41,876 nt of DNA from NCBI GenBank assembly GCA_025356395.1, contig JANXTA010000135.1:1-41876 (forward strand). The letters are read 5' to 3'. Positions 27,860 to 35,950 of this stretch are shown here, one piece after another (within the stretch, counting starts at the first letter, position 1; each line of letters begins with the position of its first letter). Made by a program: the position numbers and the translations under genes. The stretch comes from Betaproteobacteria bacterium (lineage in GTDB: Bacteria > Pseudomonadota > Gammaproteobacteria > Burkholderiales > Burkholderiaceae_D). The notes under the pieces are model-generated. The model was not told the DNA's origin. It saw nothing but the letters and a program-made list of their open reading frames with translations, and did not search any database.

Positions 27860-28890
27860 CGACCTTCGTCTACGGCGCGGGTCGCATGGGCCGCGAGGCG
27901 CTCGCGTATTGCCGCGCGCAGGGCATCGAGCCGCAGGCCTTCATCGATCGCGCGGCGCGTACCGGCATGACTCTCGACGGAATCCCTGTGCTCTCGCCCG
28001 AGGTCGCATCGCGCCAAGGCGTGGGCGCCGACGTGCTGGTCGCGTTGCACAGTCCGGGCGTCGATGTCGCAGGCGTAGTCAGCGTCTTGCGGGGCGAGCG
28101 CTACGCCAACGTCGACACGTTGTGGAACGAAAGCGATCGCTCCGGCTGGCTGCCCCGCTCGCCGTTCTGGCTGGATCCGAAGTTCGACTGGTCGACCGAA
28201 GCCGATGCGATCGTGAAGGCGCGAAGCCTGCTCGTCGACGACGCCAGTCGCACGGTGTTCGACCAGCAGATCGCCCTGCGCCGTCACGGTGACTACGCCG
28301 CGCTCGGGCCGCCGACGCCCGACGACCAGTACATGCCGCGCGGCCTCGAGGCATGGCGCCAGCCGATGCGCCTGCTCGACTGCGGCGCCTACGACGGCGA
28401 CACGATCCGTGCCGTGCGCGCAGTGGGCAACGTCATCGAGCGCTACGTCGCGCTCGAACCCGACCCGGCCAACTTCGCACGTCTCTTGGCGTCGCTCGGC
28501 AGCGATCCGACCGGAAGACTGCTGCAGGTCGGCGTCCACTCGGGGCAGGGACGAGTCTCGTTCAGTTCCGGTGAAGGCGGCGCCGCGCATGTCGACGCGG
28601 GTGGCACGACCACGATCGAGGTCGTTCGCATCGACGACCTGTGCGCGGACTTCGCACCGACGCTGATCAAGATGGACATCGAGGGCGCCGAGCGCCAGGC
28701 GCTCGAAGGCGCGACGCGGACGATCGGTCGCGATCGCCCTGACCTCGCGATCAGCGCCTATCACCGCATCGACGACCTGTGGCGCATCGCGTTGCAGATC
28801 GAAGCCCTGCAGCCGGACTATCGCTTCCATCTGCGCAGCCACGCGCACAACGGCTTCGACACGGTGCTGTATGCCGTGATGCCGCGATGA
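27856..28890 (+). CDS. FkbM-type methyltransferase fused to an N-terminal Rossmann domain
   Basis: Residues 1-110 form a nucleotide-binding-like domain (TTFVYGAGRMGREALAYCRA, then FIDRAAR and LDGIPVLSP) resembling the sugar-binding/CoA-binding Rossmann modules in sugar acyltransferases and methyltransferases. Residues about 170-344 are a FkbM methyltransferase: RLLDCGAYDGDTIRAV is the SAM motif, and RIDDLCADFAPTLIKMDIEGAERQALEG contains the DIEGAE signature. It probably O-methylates a sugar. It joins both neighbours by 4-nt ATGA overlaps. Confidence 0.85.
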   Translation: MTTFVYGAGRMGREALAYCRAQGIEPQAFIDRAARTGMTLDGIPVLSPEVASRQGVGADVLVALHSPGVDVAGVVSVLRGERYANVDTLWNESDRSGWLPRSPFWLDPKFDWSTEADAIVKARSLLVDDASRTVFDQQIALRRHGDYAALGPPTPDDQYMPRGLEAWRQPMRLLDCGAYDGDTIRAVRAVGNVIERYVALEPDPANFARLLASLGSDPTGRLLQVGVHSGQGRVSFSSGEGGAAHVDAGGTTTIEVVRIDDLCADFAPTLIKMDIEGAERQALEGATRTIGRDRPDLAISAYHRIDDLWRIALQIEALQPDYRFHLRSHAHNGFDTVLYAVMPR

Positions 28891-30137
28891 ACGTCGCGGC
28901 CCGCAGGCGCGAAGCGGTGCCTCTCGTGCGCTTCACGTCACCGCGGCTCTGTCCGGTCTGTCGTTCGGATCGGTCGACGGCGTTGCATCGACAACGCTAT
29001 GCGCTGTTCGACGACAGCGACCTGCCGGCCGAGACCACCATCGTCGAGTGCGACGACTGCGGCATGGTGCATGCCGCCTCCGGTGCGCAGGCCGACGACT
29101 ACTGCCGTCACTACGCCCGTCATTCGAAGTACGACACCGCCGTGCAGGTCAGCGGCTCGGGCGAGACGCCCGCCGATGCGCGGCGGCTCGACGAACTGGT
29201 CGGCTTCCTCGCACAGAACGTTCCGTCGCTCGCGGACCATGGTGCGGCCGTCCTCGACGTCGGTGCCGGGCGCGGCGGACTGCTGGCGGCGTTCCTGGGT
29301 CAGGGCTACGACCGGATCATCGGCATCGATCCTTCGCCCGGCTGCGTGGAGGCGATGCGGGCTCACGGCATCGCGGCCGAGGTCGGTGAACTCGAACAGT
29401 CGACATGGCCCACCGACCCGGGCCGTTTCGACCTCGTGGTGCTGTCGCACGTGCTCGAGCATGTCTTCGACGTGGCCGACGTCTTCGATCGCGTCGCACA
29501 GCGCGTCGCAGCAGGCGGATCGATCTACATCGAGGTCCCCGATGCCGCGCGCTACACCGTCGAGCGCTTCCCGCCCTTCTACTTCTTCGATCCCGAACAC
29601 ATCAATCACTTCGATGCGCCAATGCTGGGTCGGCTCGCGTCGCGTCATGGCTGGGAGGTCGCCGCCCCGTGGTCGCGGGTCCTCGACCTCGGCGCGGGTC
29701 AAAGCTATCCCGCCGTGGGCGTCGTGCTGCGCCGCTCGAACGACTCCGCATCGATCGCGCCCTCGTCGGCAGCCGCCGCGATCGAACGCTATGTCGAGGC
29801 CTCGACGGTCGCCGCGGCAAGCTCGGTCGATGCCTCGAAGCTTGAGGCGCTGATCGCCGCCAGGACGCCGGTCGTGGTGTGGGGCGCGGGTTCGCACGCG
29901 CAACGACTGCTCGCCCAGACCGGACTCGCGCGATGCGCGATCGCCTTCCTGATCGACTCCGACCCAGGCAAGCAGGGTCGCAGCCTCGACGGGCACCGCG
30001 TGGTCGCGCCCGAGGACGGCCTCGCTCATGCCGATGCTCACGGCGCCTCCATCGTCGTGGCGATCGCCGTCGGAAGCGAGCTGGTCGTCGACATGATCCA
30101 TCGTGCACGACCGGGCATCCCGGTCGTCCGTCTCTGA
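28887..30137 (+). CDS. zinc-containing SAM methyltransferase, sugar C-methyltransferase-like
   Basis: The 416-residue protein resembles the three-domain sugar C-methyltransferases (TylC3/TcaB9 type). It has an N-terminal zinc module (CPVC at 22-25, CDDC at 55-58), a class I SAM domain with VLDVGAGRGG (about 122-131) and IGIDPSPG, and the conserved EHINHF segment near 236. The C-terminal Rossmann-like part has VWGAGSHAQRLL and LIDSDPGKQGRSLDG. If the resemblance holds, it would add a methyl branch to a 4-keto sugar. The similarity is from motif order only, and an O-methyltransferase role is possible. ATG 28887 overlaps the previous stop. Confidence 0.78.
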   Translation: MNVAARRREAVPLVRFTSPRLCPVCRSDRSTALHRQRYALFDDSDLPAETTIVECDDCGMVHAASGAQADDYCRHYARHSKYDTAVQVSGSGETPADARRLDELVGFLAQNVPSLADHGAAVLDVGAGRGGLLAAFLGQGYDRIIGIDPSPGCVEAMRAHGIAAEVGELEQSTWPTDPGRFDLVVLSHVLEHVFDVADVFDRVAQRVAAGGSIYIEVPDAARYTVERFPPFYFFDPEHINHFDAPMLGRLASRHGWEVAAPWSRVLDLGAGQSYPAVGVVLRRSNDSASIAPSSAAAAIERYVEASTVAAASSVDASKLEALIAARTPVVVWGAGSHAQRLLAQTGLARCAIAFLIDSDPGKQGRSLDGHRVVAPEDGLAHADAHGASIVVAIAVGSELVVDMIHRARPGIPVVRL

Positions 30138-30148
30138 CACAGCGCCCG

Positions 30149-31972
30149 ATGCAACGAGTCTCCGAATACCTGGCCGATCGTGTCGCCGACGCCGGCGTCC
30201 ATCACGTCTTCACGCTGACCGGCGGCGGAGCGATGTTCCTCAACGATGCGTTCGGCTATCACCCGCGCATCACGCCCGTCTACCAGCATCACGAGCAGGC
30301 CTGCGCGATGGCGGCCGAGGGTTACGCGCGTCTCGCGGATCGGCCCGGGGTCTGCATCGTCACGACCGGGCCCGGCGGCATCAACGCGATGAACGGCGTC
30401 TTCGGCGCGTGGACCGATTCGATCCCGATGGTGGTGCTGTCGGGCCAGGTCAAACGTGAGACCTGTCTGGCCGCGACGCCGGTGCCGGGGCTGCGACAGC
30501 TCGGCGACCAGGAGGCGGAGATCGTCCGCATGGTCGCGCCGATCACCAAGTACGCGACCGTCGTCACCGACCCCGCGCGCATCGCCTACGAGTTCGACAA
30601 GGCCTGGCATCTCGCGACGACGGGTCGTCCGGGCCCGGTGTGGCTCGACATCCCGATCGACGTGCAGTCGTCGGCGATCGACCCGTCGACGCTCGAACGC
30701 TTCGTGTCCGAAGCCGCGGTCGCGATCGATCTTCAATCGCGCTGCGACGCGCTGGTCGCACGCATCGCACAAGCGAAGCGGCCGGTGCTGATGGGCGGGA
30801 CCGGCGTACGTCTGGCCGGTGCGATCGACGCGTTCATCGCTCTTGCCGAACGACTGCGGATCCCCGTCGTGACCGCGTGGACCCACGACCTGATCGCCTC
30901 CGACCATCCGCTCTACTGCGGGCGGCCCGGCACGATCGGCACGCGCGCGGGCAACTTCACCGTGCAGAACGCCGACTTGCTGATCGTCGTCGGCTCGCGG
31001 CTCAACATCCGCCAGACCAGCTACAACCACGCGTCGTTCGCGAGCGAGGCCCACGTCGTGCAGGTCGACATCGACGAGGCCGAGCTGCGCAAGCCGACCT
31101 ACCGGCCGACCGAAGCGATCTGCAGCGACGCGCGCGCGTTCTGCATCGCGCTGTCGGCTGCCGTCGAGCGCAGCGCGAGCGCGGTGACCGCACCGGCATC
31201 GTGGCTCGCGTGGGCGCGGGAACGCGGCGCGCGCTTCCCCAACGTCACCGAGGCCCATCGCGACGCGTCGCGACCGCTCAATCCCTACGTGTTCGTCGAG
31301 GGACTGTTCGATCGCCTCTTAGCCGACGACATCGTGGTCACCGGCAACGCGGCCGCCTGCATCGTCTCGTTCCAGACCGCCCGGCTGAAGCACGGCCAAC
31401 GGCTCTTCTCCAACTCCGGCAGCGCGTCGATGGGCTACGACCTGCCCGCGGCGATCGGGGCGTATCACGGCGCCGTCGATGCCCGCGGTGCCCAGCGTCG
31501 CGTCGTGTGCCTGGCCGGCGACGGCAGCCTGATGCTGAACATGCAGGAGCTGCAGACGCTCGCCACCAACGACATCCCGGTGAAGGTCGTCGTGCTCAAC
31601 AACGGCGGCTACCTGTCGATCCGGACTTCGCAGAGCAACTTCTTCAAGCGACGGGCCGGGGAGAGCGCGAGTTCGGGGATCGGCTTCCCGGACTTCGGCA
31701 AGCTCGCCGCGGCGTTCGGCCTGGCGGCGGTCCGCATCGAAGGTCACGCGTTCGGCGAGCCGCTGCAGGCCGCGCTCGACGCGCCGGGTCCGATGCTGAT
31801 CGAGGTGATGCTCGATCCCGAGCAGGGCTTCGAGCCGCGCCTCAGTTCCCGACAACTCGAGGACGGACGCATCGCGTCGCCGCGTCTCGAGGACATGTTC
31901 CCCTTCCTGTCGCGCGAGGCATTGCAGGACAACCTCGTCGAACCCGCCCTCACCACGGAGCGCGCATCGTGA
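30149..31972 (+). CDS. TPP-dependent acetolactate-synthase-like enzyme (YerE-like candidate)
   Basis: The 607-residue thiamine-diphosphate enzyme has the three-domain ALS/pyruvate-oxidase fold. Cofactor-activating Glu49 lies in YQHHEQACAMAAEGYAR, the central domain begins near RPVLMGGTGVRLAG, and the TPP/Mg motif GDGSLMLNMQELQ...LNNGG lies at about 457-490. A catabolic acetolactate synthase is unlikely inside a sugar operon. In yersiniose A synthesis, YerE is a TPP enzyme that transfers a two-carbon unit from pyruvate to CDP-3,6-dideoxy-4-ketoglucose, made by the same RfbF/G/H enzymes, so this is the best functional guess. It begins 11 nt after the previous gene and overlaps the NeuB-like gene by 4 nt. 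Confidence 0.82.
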   Translation: MQRVSEYLADRVADAGVHHVFTLTGGGAMFLNDAFGYHPRITPVYQHHEQACAMAAEGYARLADRPGVCIVTTGPGGINAMNGVFGAWTDSIPMVVLSGQVKRETCLAATPVPGLRQLGDQEAEIVRMVAPITKYATVVTDPARIAYEFDKAWHLATTGRPGPVWLDIPIDVQSSAIDPSTLERFVSEAAVAIDLQSRCDALVARIAQAKRPVLMGGTGVRLAGAIDAFIALAERLRIPVVTAWTHDLIASDHPLYCGRPGTIGTRAGNFTVQNADLLIVVGSRLNIRQTSYNHASFASEAHVVQVDIDEAELRKPTYRPTEAICSDARAFCIALSAAVERSASAVTAPASWLAWARERGARFPNVTEAHRDASRPLNPYVFVEGLFDRLLADDIVVTGNAAACIVSFQTARLKHGQRLFSNSGSASMGYDLPAAIGAYHGAVDARGAQRRVVCLAGDGSLMLNMQELQTLATNDIPVKVVVLNNGGYLSIRTSQSNFFKRRAGESASSGIGFPDFGKLAAAFGLAAVRIEGHAFGEPLQAALDAPGPMLIEVMLDPEQGFEPRLSSRQLEDGRIASPRLEDMFPFLSREALQDNLVEPALTTERAS

Positions 31973-33060
31973 GCCAGATCCTCGGTCGTACCCTGTTCGA
32001 AGACCTCTTCGTCCTCGAGCTCGCCAACAATCACTGGGGCCGCCTCGAGCGGGGGCTCCAGATCATCACGGACTTCTCGCGGATCGTCCGCTTCAACAAC
32101 GTCAAGGCGGCGATCAAGCTGCAGTTCCGCGACGTCGAGGCCTTCGTGCACCGGGACTTCCGCGACCGTTCGGACGTGCGCTACATCAAGAAGACGCTCG
32201 ATACGCGGATGGAGCGCGGCCACTACGAGGCGCTCGTCAAGGCGATCCGCGCGTCGGGCTGCATCCCGATGTCGACGCCGTTCGACGAGCAGTCGGTCGA
32301 CCTGTGCGTGGAGCTCGGCGTCGAGATCATCAAGATCGCGAGCTCCGATCTCAACGACTGGATCCTGATCGAGAAGATCGCGACGACCCGCAAGCCGGTG
32401 ATCGTCTCGACCGGCGGCTCGTCGCTGAAGGACATCGACGACCTGGTCCGCTTCTTCGCCAATCGCAACCTGCCGCTGGCCATCAACCACTGCGTGTCCA
32501 TCTATCCGTCCGAGGACGACGAGGTCGAACTCAACCAGATCGACTTCCTGCGCGACCGCTATCCGAACAACGTCATCGGCTATTCGACGCACGAGTATCA
32601 CGACTGGACCTCGTCGGTGACGATGGCCTATGCCAAGGGGGCGCGAACCTTCGAGCGGCACATCGACATCGACGCCGACGGCATTCCCGTGGCCAAGTAC
32701 TGCACGCTGCCGCGCCAGGCCGACGAGTGGTTCCGGGCGTGGAAGAAAGCCGTCGAGATGTGTGGCGGACCGGGTACGCACAAGCGCGTGCCACCGAAGA
32801 AGGAGATCGAGTATCTCGACGGCCTCGTGCGCGGGGTCTACGCGAAGCGCGACCTCGTGGCCGGCTCGTTGCTGACCGCGGCCGATTACTACCTCGCCGT
32901 ACCTTTGCAGAAGGGCCAGATCTCGTGTCGCGAACTGATGAACGGCGAGCGCGTGCAACGCGACGTCGCCGCGCATCAGGCGCTGAAGATCGACGACATC
33001 GATAGCCCCTACGCCGGCGACGAAGGACTGCGCGAGCTGATCTATCGGCGAGGGCTGTAG
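31969..33060 (+). CDS. NeuB-family PEP-condensing sugar synthase
   Basis: The 363-residue protein matches the sialic-acid synthase family: an N-terminal TIM barrel with ELANNHWGRLERGLQII (about 15-31), AIKLQFRD, MSTPFDEQSVDLCVELGVEIIKIASSDLNDWILI, INHCVSIYPS and GYSTHEYHDWT, followed by a C-terminal SAF (antifreeze-like) domain (about 280-355). The family condenses phosphoenolpyruvate with a hexosamine to give nonulosonic acids. No companion CMP-transferase (NeuA) or hydrolysing epimerase (NeuC) is in the locus, and the usual KXQ is KLQF here. The substrate may therefore be unusual, for example an aldehyde or keto sugar made by the neighbours. Start GTG 31969, GTGA overlap. Confidence 0.88.
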   Translation: MSQILGRTLFEDLFVLELANNHWGRLERGLQIITDFSRIVRFNNVKAAIKLQFRDVEAFVHRDFRDRSDVRYIKKTLDTRMERGHYEALVKAIRASGCIPMSTPFDEQSVDLCVELGVEIIKIASSDLNDWILIEKIATTRKPVIVSTGGSSLKDIDDLVRFFANRNLPLAINHCVSIYPSEDDEVELNQIDFLRDRYPNNVIGYSTHEYHDWTSSVTMAYAKGARTFERHIDIDADGIPVAKYCTLPRQADEWFRAWKKAVEMCGGPGTHKRVPPKKEIEYLDGLVRGVYAKRDLVAGSLLTAADYYLAVPLQKGQISCRELMNGERVQRDVAAHQALKIDDIDSPYAGDEGLRELIYRRGL

Positions 33061-33504
33061 GTGACGATCGCCAGCCCGATGATCGAACCTCGACCGACGC
33101 GTGGATGGGCCGCGCTGCCACGGCTGGCGCGGTTCTTCATCGTCGGTGGCATCAACACGGTGTTCGGCTACTCGGCCTACGCGGCGCTGCTCTTCGTCGG
33201 CTTCCACTACGCGGCCGCCGCGTTCATCGGCACGGTGGCCGGCGTGCTGTTCAACTACTTCACGACCGGCCGCTTCGTCTTCGAGCAGGTCGCGCGGGGC
33301 GGCCTGCTGGTGCGCTTCGTCGTCGTGTACGCGGTGCTCTACGGCTTCAACGTCGCCGCGCTCGCCGTCCTGCAGAACGTCACGATCGGAGCGATGCGGC
33401 TCGGCCCGTACGCGGCCGGCTTGGTGCTGATCGTGCCGATGGCGCTGCTGTCGTACGTCCTGATGCGCCGCTACGTCTTCGGAGGCACCCATGTCGCGGA
33501 TTAG
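33061..33504 (+). CDS. GtrA-family membrane protein 2
   Basis: The 147-residue four-helix protein opens with RLARFFIVGGINTVFGYSAY (about 21-40), a near-textbook GtrA start, and includes GVLFNYFTTGRFVF and a terminal LSYVLMRRYVF. It begins with GTG directly after the NeuB-like stop and overlaps the next gene (GT2) by 14 nt. The GtrA-GtrB pair fits the classical module that transfers a sugar to undecaprenyl phosphate and moves it across the inner membrane. Confidence 0.9.
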   Translation: MTIASPMIEPRPTRGWAALPRLARFFIVGGINTVFGYSAYAALLFVGFHYAAAAFIGTVAGVLFNYFTTGRFVFEQVARGGLLVRFVVVYAVLYGFNVAALAVLQNVTIGAMRLGPYAAGLVLIVPMALLSYVLMRRYVFGGTHVAD

Positions 33505-34420
33505 CGTCGTCGCGCCCTGCTACAACGAGGAAGACAACGTCGACGAGTTGCACCGACGCGTCTCGGCCGTGTTCGCCGGCTTCCCGCAGCACGAGCTCGA
33601 GCTGCTGTTCATCGACAACGCCTCTTCCGACCGCACCTCGGAGCGGCTGCGGGCGCTGGCGGCCGGCGACCCCCGCGTCAAGGTCATCCTCAACGCCCGA
33701 AACTTCGGCCACATCCGTTCGCCGATGCACGCCATCCTGCAGGCCGGTGGCGATGCGGTGATCCCGATGGCGTCCGACCTGCAGGACCCGCCCGAGATGC
33801 TCGCCGCCTTCCTCGAAGGCTGGGAGCGCGGCTACCGCAAGGTCGTCGCGGTGAAGCCGGTGTCGCGCGACAACCGCGTCGCCTTCGCGTTGCGCAAGCT
33901 GTTCTACGGCACGCTCAACCGCATCTCCGAAATTCCGCTGATCGAGAACTTCACTGGCTTCGGTCTCTACGACCGCAGCGTGATCGACTACATCCGGCGC
34001 CTCGACGATCCGTATCCCTACTTCCGCGGGCTGGTCAGCGAGGTGGGCTTCGACACGCTGATCGTGGAGTTCGAACAGCCGCGCCGGCTGCGCGGCGTGA
34101 CGAAGAACAATTTCTACACGCTGTACGACATCGCGATGCTCGGCATCACGAACTACTCCAAGCTGCCGTTGCGCGTCGCGACCATCGGCGGCTTCGTGAT
34201 GTCGGCCCTGAGCCTCTTCACGGCCTTCGTGTACTTCGTCTACAAGCTGGTCCGCTGGGACGAGTTCGCGGTCGGGCAGGCGCCGCTCGTGATCGGCCTC
34301 TTCTTCCTGTTCGGCGTGCAGATGTTCTTCATCGGCCTGCTCGGCGAGTACGTGTTGGCGATCCATCGCCACGTCCTCCATCGACCCCTCGTGGTCGAGA
34401 AGGAAAGGATCAACTTCTGA
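33491..34420 (+). CDS. GtrB/DPM1-like family 2 glycosyltransferase
   Basis: The 309-residue enzyme has a GT2 catalytic domain (about 1-225) starting ISVVAPCYNEEDNVDEL, with FIDNASSDRT and the metal-binding ASDLQDPPE near 94-102. Two C-terminal helices follow (LRVATIGGFVMSALSLF and IGLFFLFGVQMFFIGLLGEYVLA). This is the form of undecaprenyl-phosphate glycosyltransferases of the GtrB/ArnC type. It is the only recognisable cytosolic glycosyltransferase of the locus. Its donor is probably the CDP-sugar made here, although GtrB relatives commonly use UDP-sugars. Confidence 0.93.
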   Translation: MSRISVVAPCYNEEDNVDELHRRVSAVFAGFPQHELELLFIDNASSDRTSERLRALAAGDPRVKVILNARNFGHIRSPMHAILQAGGDAVIPMASDLQDPPEMLAAFLEGWERGYRKVVAVKPVSRDNRVAFALRKLFYGTLNRISEIPLIENFTGFGLYDRSVIDYIRRLDDPYPYFRGLVSEVGFDTLIVEFEQPRRLRGVTKNNFYTLYDIAMLGITNYSKLPLRVATIGGFVMSALSLFTAFVYFVYKLVRWDEFAVGQAPLVIGLFFLFGVQMFFIGLLGEYVLAIHRHVLHRPLVVEKERINF

Positions 34421-34479
34421 AGCTGCCCTGGCTACGCCTGCGCGACGCCTCCGGTTCGCCGACCTCCGCAACCGCGACG

Positions 34480-35898
34480 ATGACTCGGGCCGAGGCCTGG
34501 GCGCTCGCGTACCTGGCCCTGCCCAACGTCATCTTCCTGGCGGGCTGGATCGTGCTGCCGATCGGGCCGGTCGCCGCCGCGCTGGTGGCCGTCGCGGTGT
34601 TCGCCTCGGTGATCGGTCGCCGTTCGCAGCGCACGTCCCCGATCGGCCCGCTGATCGTGCCCGTCGTGGCGATCGCGGGACTGTGGTGCGTGATGGCCGG
34701 CGTCGGCCACCTGGTCTTCGCCAATGCCGACTGGGTGGTGCGCGACGGCGTGCTCGTCGACCTGGTCGGCAGGCCGTGGCCGGTGATCTACGTGCTCGAC
34801 GACGTGGTCACGCTGCTGCGCGCGCCGATCGGCTACTTCCTGCCGGCCGCACTGGTCGGCAAGCTGCTCGGCATCCAGGCGGCCGAGTACGCGCTGCTCG
34901 GGTGGACGCTGCTGGGAGTGGTGCTGGTGTTCGTGCTGATGCTGCGCGACCGGCCGGCGCTCAAGCCCGCACTCATCCGGCTCGCGATCTTCATCGCCTT
35001 CAGCGGGATGGACATCGTCGGGCAGATCACGCACTACAACCCGCATCCGCTCGGCGAGCACCTCGAGTGGTGGGCCTTCCTGTTCCAGTACTCGTCGATC
35101 ACCACGCAACTGTTCTGGGTGCCCAATCACGCGCTGCCGGGCTGGATCGCCATCGCGTGGCTGCTCGGCCAGGACACGCGACGACTGCCGACCGCGACGG
35201 CCATCCTGTTCGTCGTGTTCGCGCCGCTATGGTCGCCGCTCACGGCGATCGGCATCGCGCCGATCGTCGCCGCTGCGTTGCTGCAGCGACTGGTCGTCGC
35301 GCGCCTGCCCGGCTTCCTGCGCGAGCTGCTCGACTGGCGGATGCTGGTCTTGACGGTGGCCTGCTGTGCGCTGATCTTCCCCTACCTCATCGTCGGCAGC
35401 GAGCAGGTCGCGTCGGGCGGCAACGCCGACATCCCCTGGGTCGGCGAGGACATCGTGCCGCGCTACATCGAGTTCGTGCTGTTCGAGTTCGCGGGCTTCG
35501 CGGTGCTGCTGCTGCGACGCGACCGGCGCGATCTTCTCGTATGGGCAGCAGTGGCCGTGCTGCTGGCGTTGCCCTGCTATCGCTTCGGCCCCTACAACGA
35601 CCTCGCGATGCGCGCGTCGATCCCGGCGCTGGTGCTGCTCGCGATTCGCCTCGGCGCCTGGCTCTCCACGCCGTTCACCAAACAGGACATGGGCGCGCGC
35701 CTCATCGCCATCGCGCTGCTGGGGATCGGCGCGGTGACGCCGTTCATGGAATTCGCGCGGGTCTTCATCTCGCCGCGCTGGGACCTCAACGAGCAGGCGT
35801 CGCTGCCCGACGTGACGCGCGGCACACACTACCTCACGCCGCTCGACCGGCCGTGGCTGATGCGCGTGCTGCGCGTGCCGGATGCGAACCGACGGTAG
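34480..35898 (+). CDS. polytopic membrane protein, possible GT-C transferase
   Basis: No family recognised. The 472-residue product has about 10-11 hydrophobic helices. An acidic loop after the third (VFANADWVVRDGVLVDLVG, about 82-100) and the segment GQITHYNPHPLGEHLEWW (about 181-198), with an N-H-x-L-P-G motif soon after (VPNHALPGWI), suggest a periplasmic active site as in GT-C enzymes. ATG 34480 has no ribosome site. In the same frame a CTG at 34417 has AAGGAAAGGA 7 nt upstream and would give LKLPWLRLRD..., overlapping the GT2 stop as CTGA, so the real start may be CTG. The gene overlaps or abuts the flippase gene. Confidence 0.68.
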   Translation: MTRAEAWALAYLALPNVIFLAGWIVLPIGPVAAALVAVAVFASVIGRRSQRTSPIGPLIVPVVAIAGLWCVMAGVGHLVFANADWVVRDGVLVDLVGRPWPVIYVLDDVVTLLRAPIGYFLPAALVGKLLGIQAAEYALLGWTLLGVVLVFVLMLRDRPALKPALIRLAIFIAFSGMDIVGQITHYNPHPLGEHLEWWAFLFQYSSITTQLFWVPNHALPGWIAIAWLLGQDTRRLPTATAILFVVFAPLWSPLTAIGIAPIVAAALLQRLVVARLPGFLRELLDWRMLVLTVACCALIFPYLIVGSEQVASGGNADIPWVGEDIVPRYIEFVLFEFAGFAVLLLRRDRRDLLVWAAVAVLLALPCYRFGPYNDLAMRASIPALVLLAIRLGAWLSTPFTKQDMGARLIAIALLGIGAVTPFMEFARVFISPRWDLNEQASLPDVTRGTHYLTPLDRPWLMRVLRVPDANRR

Positions 35899-35950
35899 TC
35901 TTGTGCTGTTGCACGTCGTCGCGTCTGCAATCAAGCCTGGGGATCGTTCG

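Noticed and set aside
30149-31972. Housekeeping acetolactate synthase (ilvB)
   Set aside because: No small subunit (ilvN/H) or ilvC follows, and the gene is translationally coupled to NeuB within a sugar operon. A biosynthetic or YerE-like role fits better, though similarity alone cannot exclude ALS activity.
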